A stretch of 64,000 nt of DNA, from contig JAUNPU010000015.1 of assembly GCA_030536555.1 (NCBI GenBank), positions 25,470 to 89,469 of the forward strand, written 5' to 3'. Under the pieces are notes generated by a model. That model was not told where the DNA came from. It worked only from the letters and a program-made list of their open reading frames with translations, and made no database searches. Origin of the DNA: Eubacteriales bacterium. GTDB lineage: Bacteria; Bacillota; Clostridia; Lachnospirales; Lachnospiraceae. Shown piece after piece: positions 1 through 8,831 of this stretch (its first letter is position 1; each line of letters begins with the position of its first letter). Made by a program: the position numbers and the translations under genes.

Positions 1-1490
1 GCCGCCTTTTTGCCGCTTCCCTCTGCCACCACCTGCTCTAATACATAGCGCATGGTGGCGCTGGTCTCCGGTGACAGGATGCGCTCTTTTACCGGATACC
101 GGAACCGCTTTACAGTGGTCTGATCGGCATTTACCACCTTCACGCCGAAGTGGGGCGTGACCCGGTTGCCGCCGTTGACGATGGAGGCGGCTGTGGTGAT
201 CAGCTGAATGGGCGTGATCTGAAAGGACTGACCGAAGGATACGGTGGCAAGCTCCACCAGCCCCATATTTTCCTTTTTGTGCATGATGGTCCCCGCCTCG
301 CCGGGCAGGTCGATGCCGGTCTTTTTCTTCAGTCCGAACTGCTCAAAATACCGGTAATAATTGTCGATGCCAAGGCGCTGCCCCACGTCGATAAAGACCG
401 GATTACAGGAGTTCATCGCCCCCTGAAGGAAGGTCTCCCCGCCATGTCCGCCCACCTTGTGGCAGCGGATCTTCCGATCCTCCACAACCCGAAAGCCCGG
501 GCAGGAAAACTGGTCATTTAACCCCACCACCCCTGCCTCCAGACCGGCTGCCGCCGTGATGATCTTGAAGGTGGAGCCCGGCTCATAGGTGTCATTGATG
601 CTGGGATTGCGCCACATCTGGTTTAACAGCTCCTGCTTCTCCTTCCCGGTGATTCCGGCAGGCGCCTCCACATTCAGAGTGAAGGGGTCATTCAAGTTGA
701 ATTCCGGCACGTTGACCATTGCCATGATCTCGCCGTTCTGCGGGTTCATGACGATCACGGACACCCGTTTGGCGCCCTTTCGCTCCATGGTCTCCCGCGC
801 CGCCTGCTCCGCGTACTGCTGGATATTCACATCCAGACTGATATGTAAGTCATTGCCGGGAACCGGCTCGATCCGGTCCTCGAAGGTGTTGCCGATCTCC
901 ACCCCCGCCGCGTCGGTCATGGTCAGGATCTTGCCGCCGATGCCCTTTAGGTACGGCTCGTAGACCACCTCCAGCCCGATGATGCCCTGATTGTCGCCTC
1001 CCGTAAATCCCAGCACCTTCGACGCCAGCGTGTCATAGGGGTAATAGCGCTTATAGTCCTCATCCACCTTGACACCTGCCAGATGGCAGTTTCGCACCCG
1101 GTCGCCGGTCTCCTTATCCACGTTGGTCCGGATGATCTCCCGGGAGCTTCGCTTCTCCACCTTCTTCCGGACGCTCTCCTCATCCAGCAGAAGTTCCCGG
1201 CACAGGGTGTCGATCACCAGCTCCCGGTCCTTCACCTGATTGTAGATCACGGAAATGGTGCACACAGTCCGGTTGGTGGCGATGACGGTGCCTGTGGCGT
1301 CGATGATCCGCCCCCGGGCTGCCTTGATGATCCGCTCCCTCTCGTGAAGGTCCTGCGCCATCTCACTGTAGTGCTCCGAGCGGTACATCATCAAAAAAAC
1401 AAGCCGCCCCATCAGCCCTGCCATGCATATGCCCAGCAGAACGAACAGGACGGCTATCCTTCCTCTGTGATGAGTCTGGTTCGAACTCAT
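1..1490 (-). CDS. Class B penicillin-binding protein (SpoVD/FtsI type), 3' end outside window
   Basis: Peptidoglycan DD-transpeptidase, with an N-terminal membrane anchor and an extracytoplasmic catalytic domain, for septal or spore-cortex wall synthesis. The product begins MSSNQTHHRGR, followed by one hydrophobic segment (about residues 10-30) and the PBP dimerisation region (RGRIIDATG). The catalytic SxxK is in EPGSTFK (near base 570) and SxN is in MNSCNPVF. The reading frame stays open to base 3 in RYVLEQVVAEGSGKKA, just before the expected KTG, so the C-terminus lies beyond the window. It is the last visible gene of the dcw cluster, 75 bp after another class B PBP. Such pairs are usually one vegetative FtsI and one SpoVD; which is which cannot be decided here. 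Confidence 0.9.
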   Translation of the reverse strand, partial: MSSNQTHHRGRIAVLFVLLGICMAGLMGRLVFLMMYRSEHYSEMAQDLHERERIIKAARGRIIDATGTVIATNRTVCTISVIYNQVKDRELVIDTLCRELLLDEESVRKKVEKRSSREIIRTNVDKETGDRVRNCHLAGVKVDEDYKRYYPYDTLASKVLGFTGGDNQGIIGLEVVYEPYLKGIGGKILTMTDAAGVEIGNTFEDRIEPVPGNDLHISLDVNIQQYAEQAARETMERKGAKRVSVIVMNPQNGEIMAMVNVPEFNLNDPFTLNVEAPAGITGKEKQELLNQMWRNPSINDTYEPGSTFKIITAAAGLEAGVVGLNDQFSCPGFRVVEDRKIRCHKVGGHGGETFLQGAMNSCNPVFIDVGQRLGIDNYYRYFEQFGLKKKTGIDLPGEAGTIMHKKENMGLVELATVSFGQSFQITPIQLITTAASIVNGGNRVTPHFGVKVVNADQTTVKRFRYPVKERILSPETSATMRYVLEQVVAEGSGKKA

Positions 1491-1564
1491 AACCGGCTCC
1501 TGCGAAGCTCATTATTATACTATATGAGCCGGTATCTGGTTCATGCCTGAAATATGAAAGTCTC

Positions 1565-4249
1565 CTACGGATGGGGCAGGATCGTGCGGCCGTCTCCCGG
1601 CTGGTCTCCCACCGGCGACGGTCCCTGGGTGATCACATTGGAGGTCCCGCCTGTCCCCTGGGGCGCACCGGTCTGTCCCGGTCCCTGAGAAGCGGAATCT
1701 CCGGCAGCCTTGGTGGTCTCCGGAGGACGGCTGGATTCTGCCGATTTCGTGGTCTCCGGTGCCTTCGTGGTCTCAGCTGCTTTGGTAGTCTCTGCCTTCG
1801 TGCTGTCCGGCTTCTTTGCCGGTTTTGTGCTCTCTGCCGCCCTGGTGGTCTCCGCCTTCGTGCTATCCGGTTTTTTTGCCGGTTTTGTGCTCTCCGCTGC
1901 CCTGGTGGTCTCCACCTTCGTGCTGTCCGGCTTCTTCGCCGGTTTTGTACTCTCTGCCGCCTTGGTGGACTCCGGCGCCTTCGTGCTTTCCGGCTTCTTC
2001 ACAGATTCCGATTCTCCGCCGCCTGACTCCGATGAGCCTTCTGCTCCCTCCGGAATCTCGATGGTCACCCAGGTCTCCTCCTGATCTTTCAGAATATCGC
2101 CTGCGGGATAGTCTCCGCCGTCCGGCAGAGCCTCGCCCTCCTCATTCTCGCCGCCTGCGGGAATATACTCCTCCGTATCGTAAGCCTTCGTCTCCTCCGG
2201 CACGCCTGCGCCGCTGTTGTCGGTGATGCCCTCATTTTCCGGAAGCTGACCGGATACATCCTCCTGCTCCGCCTCAAAGTCCACAGCCGGGAATACGTTC
2301 AAATAAGGAAGAATGTCTCCCATAATCTGGGAAAATACATTGCTGGCAAAGGTACTGTGCGCCTGCTGTTCTCCTGGCAGATGCGGGGTATCAATCGTTA
2401 CATAGACCAGTACCTGCGGGTCATAGGCTGGTGCAAAGCCGCAGAAGGATACCAGATAATTCTTTGCCGATCTCGGAATCTTCTCCGCTGTACCGGTCTT
2501 ACCTGCAATATCGTATCCCACAACGCCTGCTGCCTTACCGGTACCTTCATTGACCGTCCGCAGCAGTGCCTCCTTGATAAAGTTGCTGGTGCTCTCGGAC
2601 ACGGTCTCCCGCACCAGTTTCGGGTTCATCTTCTTTACCACCGCGCCCTGCTCATTTAAGATCTGCTTCACCACATGGGGCTCATAGTAGGAGCCGCCGT
2701 TAATCACAGAACAGTAAGCAGCCGCCATCTGGATCATGGAACAGTTGTAGTTCTGTCCGAAGGTGTTGGTGGCAAGGTCCGCCGGTTTCATGTCATCCAC
2801 CTTGTAGATCAGGCTGGCTGCATCCGCCTCGCCGGGCAGGTCGATGCCGGTCTTGGTGCCGAAGCCGAACAGCTGCTGATACCGGCTGAACCGGTCTCTG
2901 CCCAGAATCGCGCCGATCTGCATCATGGCATCGTTGCAGGATACCATCAGGGATTCTGCCAGGTTCACGTTCAGATGACCGCCCTTTCGGTAGGCGGTAC
3001 ACTTGATCATGTGTCCCCCCACCTCCTGATAGCCGTCACAGTAAAAGCTGCTGTTCGGCGTCACCAGCCCCTCCTCCAGCGCCGCCGCCACCGTGAAGAT
3101 CTTCGACGGGGAGCCTGGCTCGTAGGTATCGCTGATGCAGTAATTTCGCCAGATCTGGTTCCACGCCACCTGCTGACCGTAGGAGTTGATCTCCTCCGGT
3201 GTAAAATGCTCCGGCGCCTGTTCCGGCGTAATGGCAGCTCCGTCTGTATCCTTGTGCTGACGCTTGTAGGTGTCCGCCGCCTCCTTGAGACCAAACTGGT
3301 AGATCTCCTCGGCGGTAAAGGTATCCCCGATATTCTTGGGGTCATTTAAGTTAAATGACATCTCGTCCGCCATGGCAAGGACTTCCCCGTTGTTGGGGTT
3401 CATGACCACCACGCCCACATGCTCGGAGCCGGTCTCCTTCATCCACTGGTCGATCCGCTTCTCCACCACATTCTGAATGTTCACATCCAGGGTGGAGACG
3501 ATGGTATTGCCGTTGACCGCAGGCTTGATCACCCGCTCTAAGTTGGAATCGTCGTTTAAGTAGCCATACTCCCTGCCGTTGGTTCCGATCAGCGAGCTGT
3601 TGTAGGACTTCTCGATGCCGCCGTTGCCGGAGTCACCGTCGCTGGTGGCAAAGCCGATCACATTGCTGGCAAGAGAGTCATAAGGGTACATGCGCCGGTA
3701 CTCTTCCTCGAACCAGACGCCCTTGACCCTTGCCTTGGAGTCATTTTCCCTGTTCGCGTTGTTGGTATCCTTCTGGTAGGTCTCGAAGGCCTCCTTCTCG
3801 TCGTAGGACAGACGCCTTGCATAGCGCACATAGGGCATCTCCCGGTTCTCGGTGATCAGCGTCCGCATCTCCCCGGCATCGTAGCCGAATACGGTGGAGA
3901 GCGCCGTCACGGAGGCTTCCAGATAGTCCTCTTCATCTGACATGATCTGCTTGGGATCGATGATCAGATTGTATACCTTCTCCGTGGTTGCCAGATAGGT
4001 TCCGTTCCGGTCCACGATGTCGCCGCGCCGATAGGGAATCACGCGGCTGTCATATTCCTGCTGCGACAGCACAATCTGGTTGTAGCTGTCTTTATTCTCG
4101 CTCACAATATGATACAGCACATACACTAAAGCAAACAAAGCCAGCGTAATCACGATGACCGTAATCGCCAGCTTTTCCTGCATATAGGTTAGAAACGTGC
4201 GCTTCTTATTGGAGTTTGTATTCGGATTAGTGTTTTGGGATGTCCTCAT
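1565..4249 (-). CDS. Class B penicillin-binding protein with long repetitive C-terminal tail
   Basis: Bitopic DD-transpeptidase of 894 aa. It has a short cytoplasmic N-terminus, a membrane helix at about 27-50, a PBP dimerisation domain, and a transpeptidase domain with S380-x-x-K383 (EPGSPSK), S437-C-N439 and K584-T-G (IAGKTGTAEK), so all three catalytic motifs are intact. Beyond about residue 680 it adds roughly 215 residues of acidic then Thr/Ser/Pro/Lys-rich low complexity, including three 20-residue repeats. Class B PBPs of this group usually end with a PASTA domain or soon after the catalytic domain, so the tail is unusual and may thread through or bind the cell wall (inference). The start overlaps ftsL by 23 bp, which fits translational coupling. 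Confidence 0.92.
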   Translation of the reverse strand: MRTSQNTNPNTNSNKKRTFLTYMQEKLAITVIVITLALFALVYVLYHIVSENKDSYNQIVLSQQEYDSRVIPYRRGDIVDRNGTYLATTEKVYNLIIDPKQIMSDEEDYLEASVTALSTVFGYDAGEMRTLITENREMPYVRYARRLSYDEKEAFETYQKDTNNANRENDSKARVKGVWFEEEYRRMYPYDSLASNVIGFATSDGDSGNGGIEKSYNSSLIGTNGREYGYLNDDSNLERVIKPAVNGNTIVSTLDVNIQNVVEKRIDQWMKETGSEHVGVVVMNPNNGEVLAMADEMSFNLNDPKNIGDTFTAEEIYQFGLKEAADTYKRQHKDTDGAAITPEQAPEHFTPEEINSYGQQVAWNQIWRNYCISDTYEPGSPSKIFTVAAALEEGLVTPNSSFYCDGYQEVGGHMIKCTAYRKGGHLNVNLAESLMVSCNDAMMQIGAILGRDRFSRYQQLFGFGTKTGIDLPGEADAASLIYKVDDMKPADLATNTFGQNYNCSMIQMAAAYCSVINGGSYYEPHVVKQILNEQGAVVKKMNPKLVRETVSESTSNFIKEALLRTVNEGTGKAAGVVGYDIAGKTGTAEKIPRSAKNYLVSFCGFAPAYDPQVLVYVTIDTPHLPGEQQAHSTFASNVFSQIMGDILPYLNVFPAVDFEAEQEDVSGQLPENEGITDNSGAGVPEETKAYDTEEYIPAGGENEEGEALPDGGDYPAGDILKDQEETWVTIEIPEGAEGSSESGGGESESVKKPESTKAPESTKAAESTKPAKKPDSTKVETTRAAESTKPAKKPDSTKAETTRAAESTKPAKKPDSTKAETTKAAETTKAPETTKSAESSRPPETTKAAGDSASQGPGQTGAPQGTGGTSNVITQGPSPVGDQPGDGRTILPHP
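1784..1963 (-). repeat. Three 60-bp in-frame tandem repeats
   Basis: Three near-identical 60-bp units (1784-1843, 1844-1903, 1904-1963) plus a partial fourth copy on the right. They encode the 20-residue unit AAESTKPAKKPDSTKAETTR in the PBP tail. Differences between units are few and mostly silent or conservative (Val/Ala, Arg/Lys), so the array is recent and could vary in copy number between strains. Confidence 0.9.
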
Positions 4250-4724
4250 ACTGTCTCACATACTCACTTTCTGTTTTGTCATACAGAAGTACCTGATTTC
4301 GGTTTGCATATACCATGCCTAACTCCTCCGTAGCAACCTGATAAACATGGTCGAGATCAATATCAGTGTTGATTCTTGTCTGCAGTGCATCATTCTCCGA
4401 CTTCAGCTGTTCTAACTGCTGCTCCAGAAGTTCAATGTTGTGGATTCTGGATGCGATGGAAGACTGCACATGTAAGTAGCTCACGCAAATGCTGAGGGCA
4501 CAGATGGCCGCCAGTGTCAGCATGATCACATAAGGCAGATCCATGTAGAGCGCCTTTTCCTGGTTCCGTCTCACTGCGCGTGTCTTCGCCATCTGGCGTC
4601 TCACATCGCGCTGCGGTACCTGCTCATAACCTGGTTCTGCGATTCGCACGGTATTGCCGGATACATAGGTTCCATGTACCGGTCTTCTGTTTGTTGCAGC
4701 CATACCCATTCCTCCCATTCTCAA
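4227..4724 (-). CDS. ftsL: FtsL-like septum-formation protein
   Basis: Small bitopic divisome protein of 165 aa. A basic cytoplasmic region (residues 1-65) is followed by one membrane helix (YVIMLTLAAICALSICVSYL) and an extracellular coiled coil (IHNIELLEQQLEQLKSENDALQ), the usual FtsL/DivIC layout. Sequence conservation in this family is low, so the name rests on topology and on position between rsmH and the PBP genes. The start is 3 bp after the rsmH stop, and the 3' end overlaps the next PBP gene by 23 bp. The cytoplasmic N-terminus is longer than in E. coli FtsL. Confidence 0.75.
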   Translation of the reverse strand: MRMGGMGMAATNRRPVHGTYVSGNTVRIAEPGYEQVPQRDVRRQMAKTRAVRRNQEKALYMDLPYVIMLTLAAICALSICVSYLHVQSSIASRIHNIELLEQQLEQLKSENDALQTRINTDIDLDHVYQVATEELGMVYANRNQVLLYDKTESEYVRQYEDIPKH

Positions 4725-4727
4725 TTC

Positions 4728-5666
4728 TTATTTCCGCTCAAATACCCGAAGCTTCGAGCTCTTTGACCGCTTGTTCCCCTCAATCTCTTCCTCTGACGGC
4801 AGAATCGGCTTGCGGGTCACTACCGTTCCCTTACTCACCTTGCCGCACATGCACACCGGAAATCCCGGCGGACAGATACACGGATTCTCATTGTTCCGGA
4901 ATCTGGTCTTGACGATCCGGTCCTCTAAGGAGTGGAACGTGATGATACTCAGGCGTCCCCCCGGATTTAAGAGATCGATCATCTGGTCGATGGACCGGTT
5001 CAGCACATCCAGCTCATGGTTCAGCTCGATGCGGATTGCCTGAAAGGTCCGCTTCGCCGGATGTCCTCCGGTCGCCCGCATCTTCATGGGAATCGCCGCC
5101 TTGATCACCTCAATCAGCTCGCCGGTGGTCTCAAATGGCTTCTCCTCCCTGGCACGCACAATGTGCTTTGCAATGTTCTTTGCAAATTTATCTTCTCCAT
5201 AGTCCCGGATGATGCGGTAGAGATCCGACTCGCTGTAGGTGTTGACAATGTCAGCAGCGGTCTGTGTGTTCCTCTGATCCATCCGCATGTCAAGAGGTGC
5301 ATCCTCTTCCCGGTAGGTGAATCCACGCTCCGCCGTATCCAGCTGGTAGGAGGATACTCCCAGATCCAGATAGATACCGTCCACTTTCTCGATTCCCAGG
5401 TCGGAAAGCACGGAAGCGATATTCTCATAGTTGCTTCTTACGATGGTTACCTTGTCTCCATAGACTGCCAGCCTTTCGGAGGCAGCTTTGATGGCATCGG
5501 CATCCTGATCGATTCCGATCAGCCGTCCCTTCTCGCCTAAGCGGCTGCATACCTCATAAGCATGTCCGCCTCCGCCCAGAGTGCCATCCACGTAGATGCC
5601 GTCCGGCTTGATTGCCAGAGAATCCACGGTTTCTTCCAGTAAAACGGATTTGTGTTCAAATGTCAT
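4728..5666 (-). CDS. rsmH: 16S rRNA (cytosine1402-N4)-methyltransferase
   Basis: RsmH (MraW) transfers a methyl group from S-adenosylmethionine to N4 of C1402 in 16S rRNA. At 312 aa it has the normal family length. The SAM-binding loop [10 protein letters not shown] is near residue 30, GIDQDADAI follows, and [10 protein letters not shown] and the C-terminal [18 protein letters not shown] are present. The start codon overlaps the mraZ stop (ATGA), the usual arrangement in the dcw cluster. Confidence 0.97.
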   Translation of the reverse strand: MTFEHKSVLLEETVDSLAIKPDGIYVDGTLGGGGHAYEVCSRLGEKGRLIGIDQDADAIKAASERLAVYGDKVTIVRSNYENIASVLSDLGIEKVDGIYLDLGVSSYQLDTAERGFTYREEDAPLDMRMDQRNTQTAADIVNTYSESDLYRIIRDYGEDKFAKNIAKHIVRAREEKPFETTGELIEVIKAAIPMKMRATGGHPAKRTFQAIRIELNHELDVLNRSIDQMIDLLNPGGRLSIITFHSLEDRIVKTRFRNNENPCICPPGFPVCMCGKVSKGTVVTRKPILPSEEEIEGNKRSKSSKLRVFERK

Positions 5667-6097
5667 ATTCCAAGACCTTCCATATTCTCTGCTATTTCTT
5701 CCATATCATCATAGGTGTTGGACTGGTTCCAGAGCTCCCGGCTCCAGATCTCGATCCGGCTTCCGACTCCCACCAGCACTGCGTCTTTGTCAATCCTGGC
5801 AAAATCCCGCAGAACTGCCGGCAGTAAGATCCGCCCCTGCTTGTCCACTTCGCAGGTGGTAGCTCCTGCAAGGAAGAAACGGGAAAACTTTCGGGCATTG
5901 GCGTTGGTCAGTGGTAAGGCGTGCAGCTTCTCTTCAAGGGCTTTCCATTCGGTATTCTCATAGACAAACAGACAGCCGTCTAAGCCCTTGGTCACTACGA
6001 ACTCTTCGCCCAGCTGCTCTCTGAACTTAGAAGGGACGATCAGTCTGCCCTTCGCGTCTACTGTATGATTATATTCACCCATGAACATAAGTATCAC
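5663..6097 (-). CDS. mraZ: MraZ transcriptional regulator
   Basis: DNA-binding regulator of the division/cell-wall cluster, 144 aa, with two SpoVT/AbrB-like halves, each carrying a DxxGR core: [13 protein letters not shown] near residue 15 and [13 protein letters not shown] near 86. It is the first gene of the operon mraZ-rsmH-ftsL-PBP-PBP. MraZ usually binds direct repeats in front of its own gene, and an array of this kind is present just upstream (6114-6160), so autoregulation is expected. Confidence 0.96.
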   Translation of the reverse strand: MILMFMGEYNHTVDAKGRLIVPSKFREQLGEEFVVTKGLDGCLFVYENTEWKALEEKLHALPLTNANARKFSRFFLAGATTCEVDKQGRILLPAVLRDFARIDKDAVLVGVGSRIEIWSRELWNQSNTYDDMEEIAENMEGLGI

Positions 6098-6113
6098 CTG
6101 TTACCCTATCACG

Positions 6114-6160
6114 CCACTTAATTACCATTTTCCGCCACTTTAATCCACTTTCTACCACTT
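6114..6160 (-). promoter_or_regulatory. MraZ operator: five AAGTGG repeats
   Basis: On the minus strand AAGTGG (once AAATGG) recurs at 6155-6160, 6145-6150, 6135-6140, 6125-6130 and 6114-6119, that is every 10 bp and once 11 bp. All copies lie on one DNA face between the -10 element and the mraZ start. Known MraZ sites are three or four GTG-containing repeats at about 10-bp spacing, so this fits with one or two extra copies. Confidence 0.85.
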
Positions 6161-6168
6161 GTAGGTCT

Positions 6169-6197
6169 ATTTTAGTACATCCGTAAGAAAATAGCAA
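6169..6197 (-). promoter_or_regulatory. Sigma-A promoter of the mraZ operon
   Basis: The minus strand reads TTGCTA (6192-6197), a 17-bp spacer, then TAAAAT (6169-6174). The start site would lie about 7 bp downstream, directly in front of the MraZ operator array. Confidence 0.75.
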
Positions 6198-6231
6198 GGA
6201 ATTTTCAAGAAAAAAATTACTAAATTATGGC

Positions 6232-6270
6232 AAAAAAAGGAGACAGTTACTATGGTTTGTAACTGTCTCC
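6232..6270 (-). terminator. Rho-independent terminator after the Spo0E-like gene
   Basis: A perfect 12-bp stem GGAGACAGTTAC/GTAACTGTCTCC (6239-6250 with 6259-6270) has an 8-nt loop and is followed on the minus strand by seven U. It ends the lgt transcript before the mraZ promoter. Confidence 0.9.
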
Positions 6271-6286
6271 CACATATGTACTTCTT

Positions 6287-6442
6287 TTAGAACCCAGCCG
6301 CAACATATAGTTCGATCAGATGATCCAGCTCCACGCTGTTCTGGTAGATGCTGCTGTAGGGCTGACGGGAAAGAATGCTGTCATTCAGCACCTTCCGCGC
6401 CGCCTCGATTGCTCTGACAAGTTCCTCTTTTGAACTTCCCAT
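6287..6442 (-). CDS. Spo0E-like aspartyl-phosphate phosphatase peptide
   Basis: A 51-residue peptide, MGSSKEELVRAIEAARKVLND onward, forming two short helices with the family signature SVELDHLI(xx)Y near the C-terminus (SxxLD). Members dephosphorylate Spo0A~P and delay sporulation; this role is assumed from the family. A longer frame exists upstream, but the chosen ATG at 6442 has AAAGGAG 9 nt before it and lies 1 nt after the lgt stop, so the two genes are probably co-translated. Confidence 0.75.
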   Translation of the reverse strand: MGSSKEELVRAIEAARKVLNDSILSRQPYSSIYQNSVELDHLIELYVAAGF

Positions 6443-6443
6443 A

Positions 6444-7319
6444 TTATTTTTCTCCTTTGATGTTGGCGCCCTGCTTCCTGTGGTGATACACAAGGACAGC
6501 GGCCGCAGTTATGATGAGCAACATCGACAGGACCTGGGATACGGCAATGCCGCTTCCAAACAGGATCAGCTGGTCTGTGCGCAGCCCCTCGATCCAAAAT
6601 CTGCCTGCCCCATACCCAAGCAGATAGATCCAAAGCATCTCACCGTCAAACTTCTTGCGTTTGCGGTACCAGAGCATAAAGCACAGCAGGCCAACATTCC
6701 ACATAGACTCATACAGGAAGGTTGGATGCACCTGGATAAATTCCACTCCGTTTTCCACGATCAGATGACTGAGCACGTCTTCATTCAGCATATTCTCATT
6801 CACCAGGGACCGCCTGATCCGCATGGCAAGCAGACTGTCCGTATAGCCGCCAAATGCCTCACAGTTGAAGAAATTCCCCCACCTTCCGATGATCTGACCG
6901 GTCACCAGTCCCAGCACACCGCTGTCTGCCATGGAGAAAAATGACTGCTTTCTCACTCTGGTAAATACGATCAGCGTCAGCACTGCTCCAATCACGCCTC
7001 CGTAGATTGCCAGACCTCCGGCACGCAGATTGAAGATCTCCAGCAGGTTATCCTTATAGCTGTCCCACTCAAATATTACATAGTAAAGTCTTGCTCCGAT
7101 AATGGAAAATATGATTCCATACAATGCAAAATCCAGATAAAGCTCCGGGTCCTGACCTCTCCGTCTGGCATCGGACTGCGCAATCCAGATACCCGCCAAC
7201 ATACCGAGGCCAATGATGATCCCGTAAAAAGCGATTCGAAATCCAAATACCGAAACACTGCTCCGCAGATTCTGGATCGCGATTCCAAGATGTACGAAAC
7301 TGATATCGGCTCCTTCCAT
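6444..7319 (-). CDS. lgt: Prolipoprotein diacylglyceryl transferase
   Basis: Lgt is an integral membrane enzyme that moves diacylglycerol from phosphatidylglycerol to the lipobox cysteine of prolipoproteins. From the chosen start the protein is 291 aa with about seven hydrophobic segments and the signature GRWGNFFNCEAFGG. The frame is open for another 28 codons, but the ATG at 7319 has AAAGGAG at good spacing and a promoter (7348-7376) lies just upstream, inside the longer frame. The substrates in this window include the two sugar-binding lipoproteins. Confidence 0.95.
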   Translation of the reverse strand: MEGADISFVHLGIAIQNLRSSVSVFGFRIAFYGIIIGLGMLAGIWIAQSDARRRGQDPELYLDFALYGIIFSIIGARLYYVIFEWDSYKDNLLEIFNLRAGGLAIYGGVIGAVLTLIVFTRVRKQSFFSMADSGVLGLVTGQIIGRWGNFFNCEAFGGYTDSLLAMRIRRSLVNENMLNEDVLSHLIVENGVEFIQVHPTFLYESMWNVGLLCFMLWYRKRKKFDGEMLWIYLLGYGAGRFWIEGLRTDQLILFGSGIAVSQVLSMLLIITAAAVLVYHHRKQGANIKGEK

Positions 7320-7347
7320 TCTGATGTCTCCTTTCGATGTCATATTC

Positions 7348-7376
7348 ATTTTATCGCCAAAATAACCGAAAATCAA
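7348..7376 (-). promoter_or_regulatory. Sigma-A promoter of lgt
   Basis: The minus strand has TTGATT (7371-7376), a 17-bp spacer and TAAAAT (7348-7353), about 30 bp before the lgt start. Confidence 0.6.
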
Positions 7377-7465
7377 ACAGATTCGTCCGACAAAGTTCGA
7401 CATGCTCTGACAGGATTCCCGTAACCTGTTCCCTCTTTCATCGTTCCAATCCCGCTATTTTGGGC

Positions 7466-7494
7466 TTTTCATAACACAAATTCTATGCTACAAT
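7466..7494 (+). promoter_or_regulatory. Probable ychF promoter
   Basis: Weak -35 TTTTCA (7466-7471), a 17-bp spacer, then TACAAT (7489-7494) preceded by TGC. A short hairpin, AGCCTT/AAGGCT, follows at about 7513-7526 in the 5' leader. Confidence 0.45.
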
Positions 7495-7560
7495 TAATCA
7501 GCAGGAAAATCAAGCCTTTCAAGGCTAAAATAATTATAAATAATTTAGGAAGGTATTCAT

Positions 7561-8658
7561 ATGAAATTAGGTATCGTGGGTCTGCCCAATGTAGGCAAAA
7601 GTACCCTGTTCAACTCTCTGACCAAGGCTGGCGCTGAATCCGCCAACTATCCATTCTGCACCATCGACCCGAATGTGGGCGTGGTTGCTGTTCCGGACCG
7701 CCGCTTAAAGCTGCTGGGCGACTTATATCATTCTAAGAAGGTCACCCCGGCTGTGATCGAGTTCGTAGACATCGCCGGTCTGGTGAAAGGCGCATCCAAG
7801 GGCGAAGGTCTGGGCAACCAGTTCCTTGCCAACATCCGTGAGGTAGACGCCATCGTTCACGTGGTCCGCTGCTTCGAGGACCCCAACGTCATCCACGTGG
7901 AGGGAAGCGTAGATCCCCTGCGCGACATCGAGACCATCAATCTGGAGCTTATTTTCTCCGATATCGAGATTCTGGAGCGCCGCATCGCAAAGGCCTCCAA
8001 GTCTGCCTTCAACGACAAGTCTCTGGCAAAAGAGGTTGAGGTATTGAAGGAACTGAAGGCGATCCTGGAAGACGGAAAGCTTGCCTGCACTTATGAAAAT
8101 GATGATGACGACATCATGGCATTTGTAAACTCATTGAATCTTCTGACCTGCAAGCCGGTGATCTTCGCTGCCAACGTGGCGGAGGATGATCTGGCTGACG
8201 ACGGCGCCTCCAACGCTCACGTGGCTGCTGTCCGGAAGTTCGCTGCCGAGAACAACTCCGAGGTATTTGTCATCAGCGCGCAGATCGAGCAGGAGATCGC
8301 AGAGCTGGACGATGATGAGAAGCAGGAGTATCTGGAAGCCCTTGGACTGACCGAGTCCGGTCTGGACAAGCTGATTGCTGCCAGCTACCGTCTCCTGGGT
8401 CTGATCAGCTACTTAACCTCCGGCGAGGACGAGACCCGTGCATGGACCATCAAGGTGGGCACCAAGGCTCCCCAGGCAGCCGGCAAGATTCACACCGATT
8501 TCGAGCGCGGCTTCATTCGTGCCGAGGTTGTCAACTATCAGGATCTTCTGGACTGCGGCACCTACGCAAAGGCGAAGGAAAAAGGTCTGGTGGGACTGGA
8601 AGGCAAGGAGTACGTGGTCAAGGACGGCGACGTGATCCTGTTTAGGTTTAACGTATAA
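7561..8658 (+). CDS. ychF: Ribosome-binding ATPase YchF (OLA1 family)
   Basis: Cytoplasmic TRAFAC-class P-loop protein that hydrolyses ATP rather than GTP and binds ribosomes. The G1 motif is GLPNVGKST at residue 6, the switch region [19 protein letters not shown] follows, and a C-terminal TGS domain ends [13 protein letters not shown]...[14 protein letters not shown]. At 365 aa the length is standard. The Shine-Dalgarno is AGGAAGG. It is monocistronic, with its own promoter and a strong terminator. Confidence 0.97.
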   Translation: MKLGIVGLPNVGKSTLFNSLTKAGAESANYPFCTIDPNVGVVAVPDRRLKLLGDLYHSKKVTPAVIEFVDIAGLVKGASKGEGLGNQFLANIREVDAIVHVVRCFEDPNVIHVEGSVDPLRDIETINLELIFSDIEILERRIAKASKSAFNDKSLAKEVEVLKELKAILEDGKLACTYENDDDDIMAFVNSLNLLTCKPVIFAANVAEDDLADDGASNAHVAAVRKFAAENNSEVFVISAQIEQEIAELDDDEKQEYLEALGLTESGLDKLIAASYRLLGLISYLTSGEDETRAWTIKVGTKAPQAAGKIHTDFERGFIRAEVVNYQDLLDCGTYAKAKEKGLVGLEGKEYVVKDGDVILFRFNV

Positions 8659-8707
8659 GGATATTCTGCCGGCGAATCGGAATTCCGGCAGATCATAGCA
8701 ACATGGT

Positions 8708-8776
8708 AAACGGTATATTTTATATGTACTCGCTGCATCATTTCGTTTACATTAAAATATACCGTTTTCTTTTTTT
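8708..8776 (+). terminator. Long-stem terminator after ychF
   Basis: Perfect 15-bp arms AAACGGTATATTTTA (8708-8722) and its complement (8753-8767), with a 30-nt loop and a T-rich tail on the plus strand. The stem lies inside the upstream open frame of the next gene, which supports the later start chosen for that gene. Confidence 0.75.
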
Positions 8777-8831
8777 GCTGTGGTTTTTATTGTTTCAAAA
8801 TACTATATACATGAAAATGGAGGTTTTCCCA

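Noticed and set aside
1710..2226. Several plus-strand open frames opposite the PBP tail
   Set aside because: They are by-products of the 60-bp repeat and skewed composition. Their peptides are low-complexity and lack ribosome-binding sites.
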